The notes beneath the pieces are model-generated. The model had not been told where the DNA came from, did no database searches, and saw nothing but the letters and a program-made list of their open reading frames with translations. The position numbers and the translations under genes were made by a program. A stretch of DNA of 43,838 nucleotides from Clostridium sp. (GTDB taxonomy: Bacteria; Bacillota; Clostridia; Clostridiales; Clostridiaceae). The DNA is taken from the NCBI RefSeq assembly GCF_016650035.1, contig NZ_JAENWM010000025.1, forward strand, positions 1-43,838, written 5' to 3'. Below, in pieces: positions 32,791 to 40,844 of the stretch (positions are counted from its first letter, which is position 1; each line of letters opens with the position of its first letter).

Positions 32791-33403
32791 GTATCAGGAA
32801 GTTTGATAAAAAGCATCAAAGAAATTTAGATTTATACTAACAGAACTATATGGTAAGAAGTTTAGTTAAGATGTTATCAAAAGCAAAAACAGCTAAGAAT
32901 CTTGAGGAACATTCACATGTCAGCATTTTAATAAAAAAATGAATAGGATTAATTAATTAGTTGGGAGGGGTAAATCAGCATTCTACTGTGTGAAAAGTCA
33001 ATAGGTACAGTGGCTATTTTTTAAGGATACACTTGATGTGAAAAAGTATGATTTTGAAAGATGAGATTTATAAAAGTTAGATTAATCACAGGTTTAAAAG
33101 TTAGCAGTTTAAGCGGGTAGAAGGTCTTAAAGATAGAAATAAGCACTGAAAATTATTAGATATTACAGGATTTATAAAAATTCATTGAGAGATAGAATAT
33201 ACGAACATATGTTCTAAGGGCTTAACATGAATTGTAGCAAAGTCTATAAAAGTGGTTTATTGGACTGGTACAAAGGGTTTTAAGTGTCAGAGTGACATAA
33301 TGGGGTTGATAGGCTGTTTTGGTTAAATAGATAAATTGATAAACTGGCGTGATTGTATATTTAAAAAAGTTATTAAAGTGTTTATTAATTGAAAAAAATA
33401 TGT

Positions 33404-33409
33404 TACAAT
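33404..33409 (+). promoter_or_regulatory. Extended -10 promoter of the small membrane protein
   Basis: TACAAT at 33404-33409 preceded by TGT gives an extended -10 about 34 nt before the start of the 45-residue gene. Confidence 0.45.
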
Positions 33410-33442
33410 TCATCCCAAAAATGGGTGGAGGAGTTTGTAAAT

Positions 33443-33580
33443 ATGATGTTTATTCAGGGGTTTTTAGCATGCTTATATTTAATGATAAGTGTCGTTTGTA
33501 TTATAATACTATTACAATTAATTGGATTGTTAAGGCAATTAATTTATTTAATTAATGAAGAGTTAAAGAAAGAGTCTTAA
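33443..33580 (+). CDS. Small single-pass membrane protein (45 aa)
   Basis: ATG 33443 follows GGTGGAGGAG at 9 nt. The product has one hydrophobic segment (FIQGFLACLYLMISVVCIII continuing to LLQLIG) and a charged tail (NEELKKES). Size and form resemble small phage membrane proteins or type I toxin peptides. No antisense RNA partner is evident. A perfect 11-bp inverted repeat follows the stop (33584-33608). Confidence 0.5.
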   Translation: MMFIQGFLACLYLMISVVCIIILLQLIGLLRQLIYLINEELKKES

Positions 33581-33583
33581 ATG

Positions 33584-33608
33584 GCTCTTTAATAGTTTAT
33601 TAAAGAGC
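33584..33608. terminator. Perfect 11-bp stem after the small membrane protein
   Basis: GCTCTTTAATA (33584-33594) and its exact complement (33598-33608) around GTT. The T-run is poor, so termination is uncertain. The 33609-34236 stretch shows no intact gene; TATACTATTG with CAATAGTATA (34134-34165) forms another 10-bp hairpin there. Confidence 0.45.
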
Positions 33609-34236
33609 AATAATATTTAAAGGTTAAATATTAAAAAGGCTTACAGCAAAGATTAATATACTTAAATTAAATAAGAAAATACATACAATAAAATTAACCA
33701 ATCTCATAGATGAAAATAATATACTAACTTACATACAGATATTAAAGTTAGATTTACTAGCTAATAAAACTATATGAATTAAATCAATATAAAACTAGAC
33801 AAATAAATGAATTTAGGTACAAAGGGAACAGAGCTCATATCTGAAACTAGTCTATCAATATAAGAGTTTAAGCCATAAAAATCTAAGGTGTTAGCTTGTC
33901 ATATATTAAAATTTGAATCAGGGTTGGAAAAGGGACAGCGGAATGAAATATGTGAGAAAAAAAGATGTTTTGAGGAAACAGGTGAACACAGCAGCAGTGG
34001 AAGGAAACATTCGAATGGACAACTGGTAGGTTGGTTGCACTATAATACTGAGAAGATAGATATATAGTTTATTTAGGTGCAACATTGGAAAATAGGGTTA
34101 ACATATTATAAAGATAACTGATGATTGAGATTCTATACTATTGCATATATAATTACAATAGTATAAAATGTTATTATAATACAGGAATATATGGTAAACG
34201 ATGCTACTTTTTTACATAATGTAAGGAGGATAAAAC

Positions 34237-34491
34237 ATGTCGGAATTAAAAGGAAAGATTAAAATAGAGAAAATAGCACCCATGGTATTGGGCGTAGCTA
34301 TTGTAGCAAGTATTGCAGTCAATGTTTGGTTATATAGTAGGATTGTATCTATAAATACAGGTGCAACGGCTACACAGATACAAGTGGAAAATGCTCAGAG
34401 TGAGCATGAAGGACTTTTATTAAAAATTGAGGATAGCAAACTAAAATTATCGGTTGTACAGGAAGAGAACAACCAAATTGATAGAAGATAA
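34237..34491 (+). CDS. Small membrane-anchored coiled-coil protein
   Basis: An 84-residue protein with a basic start, one transmembrane helix (residues 15-33, MVLGVAIVASIAVNVWLYS) and a coiled coil outside the membrane (TQIQVENAQSEHEGLLLKIED). AAGGAGG precedes ATG 34237. Its topology and the phrase NAQSEHE/NTQSEWK match the next gene, so the two look like paralogues, with the coiled coil exposed outside the cell. It has no catalytic motif. Confidence 0.6.
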   Translation: MSELKGKIKIEKIAPMVLGVAIVASIAVNVWLYSRIVSINTGATATQIQVENAQSEHEGLLLKIEDSKLKLSVVQEENNQIDRR

Positions 34492-34531
34492 TAAGAATTT
34501 AATATATATAACAAATAAAGGGAGAGTAAAT

Positions 34532-35248
34532 ATGAAGAATAAAAGAGCTCTTATAAATATTTCGCTAGCTGTTCTGCTGCTATTGAGTATAGCGGGTAAT
34601 TTTATACTGTTTAGTCAGTTATCTAATTCAAAACTAACACTTGCGGAATTAAAAACTCAATTAGAGAAAGGTAGTATTCAATTTCAAAATACCCAGAGTG
34701 AATGGAAGACGTTGCAGGCAAGCATAGCAGATGCAGAGAAGGAAAATGTTAGGCTTCTTGCATTGACGGATGATGGATTAGAGTATGGCGATGGTTGGAT
34801 AGAAGTTCCAGCAGGTCAAGCACCTCCAGACGCTTATAAAGTATTAAGTAGCGGATTGACATTATGGGATGCTAAACTGGTTATAGATGGAATAATAGAA
34901 ACTGTTAAAGAAGATAAGGGTACAGCAGAGTATACTAAGTTACTAGATGAGGCATGTAAAGAGTTAGGAACCACAATGCCAGAAATAAACAGTTTACCAG
35001 CAGAAAAACCAGCACCAGCAGCAGTAGTAACTAAAAAAGCAACAACAGCGAAAACATCAACAACATCAAAGCCAACGGTTAAAAAACCAACAACGACAAC
35101 AGTTAAAAAACCAACTACAACAACTACAGTGAATAACGCTGATAAGAACGGCAATGGAATAGATGATGCATTTGAAGGCAGTCAGCTTAATGGTACGGGA
35201 ACTACAACTATAACAGGAGACGGTTCAGGTGGATTAACAGCAAACTAG
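34532..35248 (+). CDS. Membrane-anchored coiled-coil surface protein with Thr/Lys-rich linker and Ca-binding-like end
   Basis: A 238-residue protein: N-terminal signal anchor (LINISLAVLLLLSIAGNFIL), coiled coil (residues 30-70), a compact middle domain, then a low-complexity TTxxKKPTTTT linker and a C-terminal DKNGNGIDDAFEG motif resembling calcium-binding thrombospondin-type-3/dockerin loops. I chose ATG 34532, 7 nt after GGGAG; the frame is open upstream but overlaps the previous gene. The strong terminator at 35253-35288 ends this two-gene unit. Confidence 0.65.
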   Translation: MKNKRALINISLAVLLLLSIAGNFILFSQLSNSKLTLAELKTQLEKGSIQFQNTQSEWKTLQASIADAEKENVRLLALTDDGLEYGDGWIEVPAGQAPPDAYKVLSSGLTLWDAKLVIDGIIETVKEDKGTAEYTKLLDEACKELGTTMPEINSLPAEKPAPAAVVTKKATTAKTSTTSKPTVKKPTTTTVKKPTTTTTVNNADKNGNGIDDAFEGSQLNGTGTTTITGDGSGGLTAN

Positions 35249-35252
35249 CAAT

Positions 35253-35288
35253 ATAAGAACCCTACTTATAGTGGGGTTCTTATTTTTA
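35253..35288 (+). terminator. Intrinsic terminator
   Basis: ATAAGAACCC (35253-35262) pairs with GGGTTCTTAT (35274-35283), followed by TTTTTAT. Confidence 0.85.
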
Positions 35289-35291
35289 TGC

Positions 35292-35504
35292 AATTAGATA
35301 TTAAAGAGTATAAATAAAATAATAAAATATAGAAATAAGAGATAAAAATTGAGAGTAATAAAGTAGTTTAAAAAGTGTTTTAAGGTGTGTATAAGAGGTT
35401 GTAAGGTGAGTGTAGGTAGTTATGGTGTATTTGTATGTTTAGAAAATAGAGGGTTTTAAATAGGGTAGTAGAATATATTAAGGTGTGTAGGGTTAGTGAT
35501 AAAG
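35292..35504 (+). other. 213-nt tract without any cytosine on the plus strand
   Basis: No C occurs between 35291 and 35505, while about 54 G are present in the same stretch. It begins just after a terminator and has no coding frame of note. The word AAGGTGTGTA recurs inside it. No known feature explains it; strand-biased mutation or an unusual RNA are possibilities. Confidence 0.7.
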
Positions 35505-35695
35505 CAAAGTTTATATGTAAAATTAGTTTCGTGCAGAAATGAAAAATACCTTTGTATAGTTAGAGTAGGCAATTATTGAAGAAGGTGACCTAAGATTAGT
35601 TCTACTTGTACTGGAAAGACTTAGTTGTTCACCTGAAATTATAGGTTCTGATAAGATTTTGGAAAACCATAAAAATAAATCTGTGAGGTGATATT

Positions 35696-36469
35696 ATGTA
35701 TACATGCAATCATTGTAAAAATAAATTTCCTAATGAACCTTATTTATGTTATCCAAGTAGAAAAAAATACTGTAGCCTTGAATGCATACCTGACTCTGGA
35801 ATGGATAGGCCTTACTCCTTTCAATATTTTAATTTGATAGACAGTATAAGAGATATTGAGGCTAGTATTGATGAAATTTCAACCTTGGAAGATAGAATAG
35901 ATTTAGAGAACGAGGCAAATGAATTATCAACCTACTATACTTTGGAAATCTATGGGGATGACGAAGGTTTTTTTTATAAAAGGCAAATAGGGTTAACGCT
36001 TCTAATTTTAGATAAACTTTATGAAACAATTCACAATATCTTTATAGAAAGAAAAGTTCAATTAAGAACGGCTACAGTCATTTGTTGGGATGCTTTAACA
36101 CAGTTAGTTGGTGAAGAAGCATCTGAAATGATATTCATATACTTTGAAAATAGTATGGCCGGTGTGCCTTATGAAAATGTGTATTATGCAGATCCGAATT
36201 ACTATGATTACCTTGGGTGCTTTAAAGATATGCTATGTGTAGATACACAAGTGCAAGCAGAAAATATAAAAAATATATATTACGAAAGCTTAAATTTTTT
36301 TAAATCCCTATTTACAAAAAAGCAACTTGAAATATTAGCTGACTCTGAGAATTGTGTTCATATAGATACTCTTGTGCGTTGCGTTGTATGTAATGAGTGG
36401 GGACCTTCATCGGATACTAGCTTTGATGATAATTTAAATCTATATAAATGTGGCCAATACATGTGTTAA
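35696..36469 (+). CDS. Hypothetical protein with N- and C-terminal zinc-binding-like Cys motifs
   Basis: A 257-residue protein starting MYTCNHCKNKF with CxxC, then CYPSRKKYCSLEC, together a plausible zinc finger. The C-terminus has CVVCNEWG and KCGQYMC. The middle is helical and acidic and matches nothing I know. GAGGTG lies before ATG 35696. The next gene starts 62 nt downstream with no terminator, so they may form an operon. Confidence 0.55.
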   Translation: MYTCNHCKNKFPNEPYLCYPSRKKYCSLECIPDSGMDRPYSFQYFNLIDSIRDIEASIDEISTLEDRIDLENEANELSTYYTLEIYGDDEGFFYKRQIGLTLLILDKLYETIHNIFIERKVQLRTATVICWDALTQLVGEEASEMIFIYFENSMAGVPYENVYYADPNYYDYLGCFKDMLCVDTQVQAENIKNIYYESLNFFKSLFTKKQLEILADSENCVHIDTLVRCVVCNEWGPSSDTSFDDNLNLYKCGQYMC

Positions 36470-36531
36470 CAATAATAAGATTAAGCAGAACAGATTTTAA
36501 TAAATTTGAATTTACGAGGAGGTAATGACTT

Positions 36532-37173
36532 ATGGATGAAAATGAAAAAACAACATGGCAAAAAATACTTTATACAACTGGAGAACTGAAATTTGAAGGT
36601 TTTACCAAGTATCATGAAAATATAAAAGAATTGGTTCCATGTGGAGAAGGTGTTTATTACTTTATTAATGGAAATAAGTATATGCAAGGTAGCTTTGGTA
36701 ACGACTGGTTTATTGAGGCAGGTACAGAATACTATGAAAATGGAAACATAAGATTTATTGGTGAATACAACAAAGGTCCCAGAAATTATTATGGACCAAG
36801 ATATTTTGTTTTTGGTAGGCTGTTCGATGAATCAGGTACGCTTTGGTATGAAGGTAGATTTCATTACAGAAAAAGTACACTAGGATATCCTTATTTTGAA
36901 AAGGAAAAATCATTCGCTGCTGGAACAGAATTTAATTCAGATGGCTCAGTAAAAAAAATATACAGTGGAGATAAAGTAATTGAAACGGATAATGTGAAAA
37001 TAGAAATTGAGATAAAAGCAAAGGAAAAGCAGCTTGATAATGAGGTGTTGCAGGAGCTTTCAAAAGAAGTTCTGGAAAAACTAGACAAAATGGATAAGGA
37101 AGCAATTGAAAGTATGGTCAAGAGCGGCTACAGCAGAGAAGAAGCAGAAGCTCAGGCAAATGCATTCTCATAG
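36532..37173 (+). CDS. MORN-2-like repeat protein
   Basis: A 213-residue protein with repeats of the MORN_2/YwqK type: TGELKFEGFTKY, YYENGNIRFIGEYNKG and DESGTLWYEGRFHY. Such proteins bind partners or membranes and are often labelled YwqK-family antitoxins. A charged helical tail follows, with a UBA-like end (AIESMVKSGYSREEAEAQANAFS). GAGGAGG lies 10 nt before ATG 36532. Confidence 0.7.
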   Translation: MDENEKTTWQKILYTTGELKFEGFTKYHENIKELVPCGEGVYYFINGNKYMQGSFGNDWFIEAGTEYYENGNIRFIGEYNKGPRNYYGPRYFVFGRLFDESGTLWYEGRFHYRKSTLGYPYFEKEKSFAAGTEFNSDGSVKKIYSGDKVIETDNVKIEIEIKAKEKQLDNEVLQELSKEVLEKLDKMDKEAIESMVKSGYSREEAEAQANAFS

Positions 37174-37349
37174 AGGTTATATAGAGTCAATATTAAAAAA
37201 GTATGTTCTTTATATTAAGAGTATTATCACTTTCCTAATTTATTTGATAAGCATATAAAACAACATATTACATATATAAGTATGTAACTCCGGTGAAAAC
37301 TAACAATATGGATATACATTGACAACATATATTATATTTATGATATTAG

Positions 37350-37385
37350 AAAAGGTTTATCAGCGAATGGTAAACCTTTTTAATT
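37350..37385 (+). terminator. Intrinsic terminator after the MORN-like gene
   Basis: AAAAGGTTTA (37350-37359) pairs with TAAACCTTTT (37371-37380), followed by TAATTT. The rest of 37174-37489 has no gene. Confidence 0.75.
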
Positions 37386-37427
37386 TACTATTTTATTTTG
37401 AGGTGTTACATTAACAAATTATTTGCA

Positions 37428-37456
37428 TTGAAATAACCAAACGGTGATTGTATAAT
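37428..37456 (+). promoter_or_regulatory. Consensus promoter of the small plasmid/phage-type gene set
   Basis: TTGAAA (37428-37433), 17-nt spacer, perfect TATAAT (37451-37456), 33 nt before ATG 37490. Confidence 0.75.
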
Positions 37457-37489
37457 ACACCCCAAGTATTTTATGAAAGGGGTTGGAAA

Positions 37490-37717
37490 ATGGTGAAATA
37501 TATAAAACCTGTGGCAAATTTAATTGGTGCGGATGGCAATATATTCAGTTTAATGGCCATAGCAAAGAGGACATTACAAGCCTGTGGTAAGAAAGAGCAG
37601 GCTTGTAATATGATATCAAGGGTGATGGCGAGTAGTAGCTATGAGGAAGCATTGAATATTATTGGTGAATACGTGATATTTGGAGAGTCAAAGGAGGGAG
37701 GAATTGGTAATGAGTGA
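37490..37717 (+). CDS. Small conserved plasmid/phage-type protein
   Basis: A 75-residue protein in which LIGADGNIFSLMAIAKRTLQ and SSYEEALNIIGEYV match a small family I associate with clostridial plasmids, phages and conjugative elements (pattern GxDGNxFxLMxxAxxxL...SYxEALxIIxEYV). Function unknown. AAAGGGG precedes ATG 37490. Its stop overlaps the start of the following split gene. Confidence 0.65.
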   Translation: MVKYIKPVANLIGADGNIFSLMAIAKRTLQACGKKEQACNMISRVMASSSYEEALNIIGEYVIFGESKEGGIGNE

Positions 37718-38041
37718 ACTCATTGAGATCCCTGTAACATTGAATATATCAAATGAGAGCTTAGATTTAATAGTAAAATGGCTATAGAAGAGGGCGGGAG
37801 TTCATACTGGATTTGTGATGTGAAACCTAAATATAAAAATAATAAGTCAATAGCAAGTGGAGCTGTGCTATTGATCTATGGCACTGAGAATAATGTTTAT
37901 GAGCTAAATGGATTGCAGCAGGTTCTCCCATATTCAAAAAATGCAATCATTGGAGATACTTTGGATGCAAATCTCATAGATGCGGATACAGTAGACTTTA
38001 TTGTTCAAATGGGAATCTTCAATGAATTAAGGTACGATTAA
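37710..38041 (+). pseudogene. Plasmid/phage-type gene split by a -1 frameshift
   Basis: ATG 37710, with AGGAGGGAGG upstream, opens a frame that stops at 37787; the rest of the protein continues from about 37778 in the -1 frame to 38041. Joined, the product reads IPVTLNISNESLDLIVK then MAIEEGGSSYWICDV and ends DADTVDFIVQMGIFNELRYD. That is a coherent family member of the type often next to the preceding gene (EGG.xYW...ADxIVQxxxFxExxY). The break is at a run of four A (37775-37778), so one lost A, a sequencing slip or programmed frameshifting could explain it. Confidence 0.65.
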
Positions 38042-38201
38042 AGGGCACTGTAAATTTGATGAATACTGGAGCAATGGGATAGAAATACTTATAGAACTAA
38101 ATGTAAACTATGAATGCATCTTTGAAGCAGAGGGTTTAACTGCAATCAATTCAATAGAAACGAAGAATGATCTACAGATAGAAGCTGTCAGGGATGGATA
38201 A
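38037..38201 (+). CDS. Small ORF with non-ATG start
   Basis: An open frame of 54 residues (GHCKFDEYWSNGIEILIEL and onward) runs between the split gene and the next gene, with its stop overlapping the next ATG (TAATG), which suggests coupling. It has no ATG, GTG or TTG; ATT 38037 after AAGG is the only candidate. It may be a real gene with a rare start or a decayed one. Confidence 0.35.
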   Translation: MKGHCKFDEYWSNGIEILIELNVNYECIFEAEGLTAINSIETKNDLQIEAVRDG

Positions 38202-38383
38202 TGGGTGTTTATATTGGCACAGGAGAGTTTGATTTATTCAATTATAAGACCAAAGATGCAGCAGAAGAAAAAATATTAGACTTATGGGATAATATATATA
38301 TCACATTAATATTTATAGTTTACTTGGAGTTGTTTAAATGTAGCTATAGTCTAAAAAAATGCACAGGAGAATTTGAATCATAG
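38201..38383 (+). CDS. Short hypothetical protein, possibly truncated
   Basis: A 60-residue frame starting MGVYIGTGEFDLFNYKTKDA, coupled to the upstream small ORF. The first 30 residues look like a soluble domain, then the composition changes to a hydrophobic run (NIYITLIFIVYLELF), suggesting a frameshift or deletion near residue 30. I recognise no family. The 38384-38621 gap is empty apart from the RBS of the next gene. Confidence 0.4.
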   Translation: MGVYIGTGEFDLFNYKTKDAAEEKILDLWDNIYITLIFIVYLELFKCSYSLKKCTGEFES

Positions 38384-38621
38384 TATAGAATTTTGACACA
38401 CCAGTAGAGAATGCGAAGCAAAGGTAGAGAAATAATAAGCACCAGCTTGGGATTTTCTTATTTGAGACGTTTAGCTTAATTACCGACGATGCTTAGTTTA
38501 TGGAATTCGTGTTATATATTTGAATTTTATGTGGATATTCTATATAATTGGTTTAAAGAACATTTGTATATTATTGTTTATTATTAAGGATAGGATGTTC
38601 ATATAAAAGGAGTGGTAAATA

Positions 38622-39482
38622 ATGAAAAGAAAAATTATTATAGGTTTAATTACTTTATCTTTAATTGCAGTAGTTTCTACTGTTGTATATAAAATAAATG
38701 CTTCTAATGAAAATAAGAAAATGGTTACTGGATATGATACTGAGATTTCTACGGTTTATACTCAATTTTTAGGTAGCAAAGAGGATAGCGATAAAATCAA
38801 TAACATAGAAGAACTTTCTAAAGATTATGAAACTTATAAAAATTCAGATACAGGACTTGATATTGAATCTAATTTTACAACTAAAATTAAGTCTATGAAA
38901 GATTATTTCATCAAAAAGAATGATAAAGTCATTGCTGACAATACTTTAGAGGACATAGAAAATAATGAAGATAAAGCTAAGATAATGAATTCTACAACTA
39001 ATCTTTCAAATATACTTGCAACTATATCAAATGAGGCTAATGCAGTTTATACAGAAGAACAAGTTAATAAATATAAAGATAGCATAGGTAAATTAGTTGC
39101 ATCTTATGACGCAAGAGTAGAAGCTATCGACAAAGTTATGATTGAAGCAAAAAAAGTTGCTGAGGCCAAAGCAAAAGCGGAAGCAGATAAAAAAGCAAAG
39201 GAAATTGCTGATGCTAAAATTGCAGCTGACAAGAAAGCAAAAGAAATTGCTAATGCTAAAGTAACAACAGCAAATAAAATATCTAATACTAAAACACCTG
39301 TAGTTAAAGCTCCTGTAGCTACAACACCAAAAACTACTACAAGTTCTCATGGCAGAATACTAGAATATAGATGGGCTACAGATGCCAATGGGAATAAAGT
39401 TCCAGATTCAACAATTGAACTATACGAGGATGGTTACAGAAGAGGTCCAGATGGAAGATGGTACTCTCCTGACCTATTTTAA
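38622..39482 (+). CDS. Membrane-anchored Ala/Lys-rich coiled-coil protein
   Basis: A 286-residue protein: N-terminal signal anchor (residues 5-24, IIIGLITLSLIAVVSTVVYK), an extracytoplasmic helical domain, a TolA-like Ala/Lys-rich helix (about residues 175-215, repeated ADKKAKEIADAKI), a Thr/Pro linker and a short C-terminal domain (YRWATDANGNKVPD...RRGPDGRWYSPDLF). AAGGAG precedes ATG 38622. There is no lipobox Cys. It is probably a surface protein spanning the wall, similar in architecture to the 34532 product. Confidence 0.6.
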   Translation: MKRKIIIGLITLSLIAVVSTVVYKINASNENKKMVTGYDTEISTVYTQFLGSKEDSDKINNIEELSKDYETYKNSDTGLDIESNFTTKIKSMKDYFIKKNDKVIADNTLEDIENNEDKAKIMNSTTNLSNILATISNEANAVYTEEQVNKYKDSIGKLVASYDARVEAIDKVMIEAKKVAEAKAKAEADKKAKEIADAKIAADKKAKEIANAKVTTANKISNTKTPVVKAPVATTPKTTTSSHGRILEYRWATDANGNKVPDSTIELYEDGYRRGPDGRWYSPDLF

Positions 39483-39642
39483 ATCTAAATTAAGGCATTC
39501 ATTGAGGTTTTTCGTAATCTACGTCAACAATGATGAAAGCATCTTAATTTTTAAAAATAGATAGCTTTTATTACTCATAAAATATGCAACAAATATAAAA
39601 ATAACTATGTATAACTAAAAATATTATCAAGTAATCGTATAT

Positions 39643-39685
39643 AAAACATCCCATATCATTATTGTGATATGGGATGTTTTTATAT
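39643..39685 (+). terminator. Intrinsic terminator
   Basis: A perfect 16-bp stem (39643-39658 with 39665-39680) followed by TATATTTT. Confidence 0.82.
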
Positions 39686-39774
39686 TTTAAATAGGCTCAT
39701 ATTTAATTGATAATACTTGTGTGATTTGTCATAAAAAAATTACTTTCGCACATCTAAAGTGAGTCAGTTGTAAT

Positions 39775-39860
39775 GTAGCTCCCTTTGTTCTTATATAGAC
39801 ACAAAAATTTGACAAGCAATATAGTTGAAGATATTAACATTGGCAAAAAACAAGATAAAC
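39775..39860 (+). repeat. 86-bp direct repeat, left copy
   Basis: Matches 42246-42331 at 77 of 86 positions, in the same orientation, 2471 bp away. Homology resumes further right (39862-39898 with 42383-42421) after about 50 bp extra in the right copy. It contains TTGACA at 39809-39814. The pair encloses the two-gene module at 40059-42005. Confidence 0.85.
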
Positions 39861-39896
39861 GGATTGATCAGCGGAAGAGGCTAAATATGTGTAGTT

Positions 39897-39940
39897 AATA
39901 TATGCTATAACCTTTAGGTTATAGCATATATTTTTTTTTG
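39897..39940 (+). terminator. Strong intrinsic terminator
   Basis: ATATATGCTATAACC pairs perfectly with GGTTATAGCATATAT around a four-base loop, followed by nine or more T, about 120 nt upstream of ATG 40059. It could also act as an attenuator for that gene. Confidence 0.8.
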
Positions 39941-40058
39941 TAATTCTACAATATACATTTAAGCTTGACTGTAAAAAATAAATTGGTTAATTACTTGACT
40001 TTTATACATGTATTTGGTACAATAATTATATTAATTAATAACAGGAGGAAAATTACTT

Positions 40059-40823
40059 ATGAACGACCTTGAGATTGGAAAACAGATCGAAGCAGAACTA
40101 GGTATAGATGAGAAAAATATTAATGAAATCTTCAAATGTATTGTAAATGGTTCTATAGAAGAGGTGCGATCGAAGCGTAATCTATTTCCATCACCTACAT
40201 ATAATGCTAGATATAATGATATATGGGATTCTATTAATGCAAAATGTGCTACATCATTTAATGATGGATATACTGTTACAATGCACAAAAGGGGGATATA
40301 TGAATTTATCACTATCTTCAATATATTATCATCCTGTATATATATATTGATGAAGGATAATAATTTTAATAAGATTATTTCAGGCGGATCTGTAGGTGGT
40401 ACTCACTATATGAAGTGTCTAACACTAATCAATAACGACTTGGGAGCATATCCTCAGGTATATGGACAACTAAGTTTGGATATACCACAATGTAATGAAA
40501 TAAAAGATAAAAAAGAATCTGTTAAGAATGCAATAATACATAAGATAAATAGTACTATTAATCGTTTCGTTGTAATAACTTTTGAACCTGATGCTAACAT
40601 AGGTGTTAAGTCTATTTATGTAAATGTTGTTGCAAGTGACACTTCTACTAAATATCGTAAGGATTGGACTTCTTCAATTAAATCAATTGAAGTCCCTGAA
40701 TATGATGATTCTACATATGATAAGAGAAATATAGACACCGAGGTTGATAATGTTTCCACTTTTGATGCTCCTGCGAAGGTTAAAATTAAGAAGAGGATAC
40801 AAGATGCGGAGTCTAGAAAATAA
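40059..40823 (+). CDS. Unknown protein paired with an XRE-ImmA/IrrE gene
   Basis: A 254-residue soluble protein with no family I recognise. AGGAGG lies 10 nt before ATG 40059. Residues 1-50 are helical; the middle contains GGSVGGTHYMKCL and VYGQLSLDIP, and the C-terminus is acidic then basic (KVKIKKRIQDAESRK). It is 21 nt upstream of the XRE-ImmA/IrrE gene, so they form a two-gene operon inside direct repeats. By analogy with such pairs it may be a toxin or effector controlled by its partner, which is inference. Confidence 0.5.
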   Translation: MNDLEIGKQIEAELGIDEKNINEIFKCIVNGSIEEVRSKRNLFPSPTYNARYNDIWDSINAKCATSFNDGYTVTMHKRGIYEFITIFNILSSCIYILMKDNNFNKIISGGSVGGTHYMKCLTLINNDLGAYPQVYGQLSLDIPQCNEIKDKKESVKNAIIHKINSTINRFVVITFEPDANIGVKSIYVNVVASDTSTKYRKDWTSSIKSIEVPEYDDSTYDKRNIDTEVDNVSTFDAPAKVKIKKRIQDAESRK

Positions 40824-40844
40824 AATTAACTGAGGTGCAAGAGT

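Noticed and set aside
37319-37347. Perfect TTGACA with a GATATT at 17 nt
   Set aside because: The start point would fall inside the terminator hairpin at 37350-37380, so a productive promoter is unlikely.
39382-39564. 60-codon frame overlapping the end of the 38622 gene
   Set aside because: It is an out-of-frame shadow of the better-supported gene and has no separate ribosome site.
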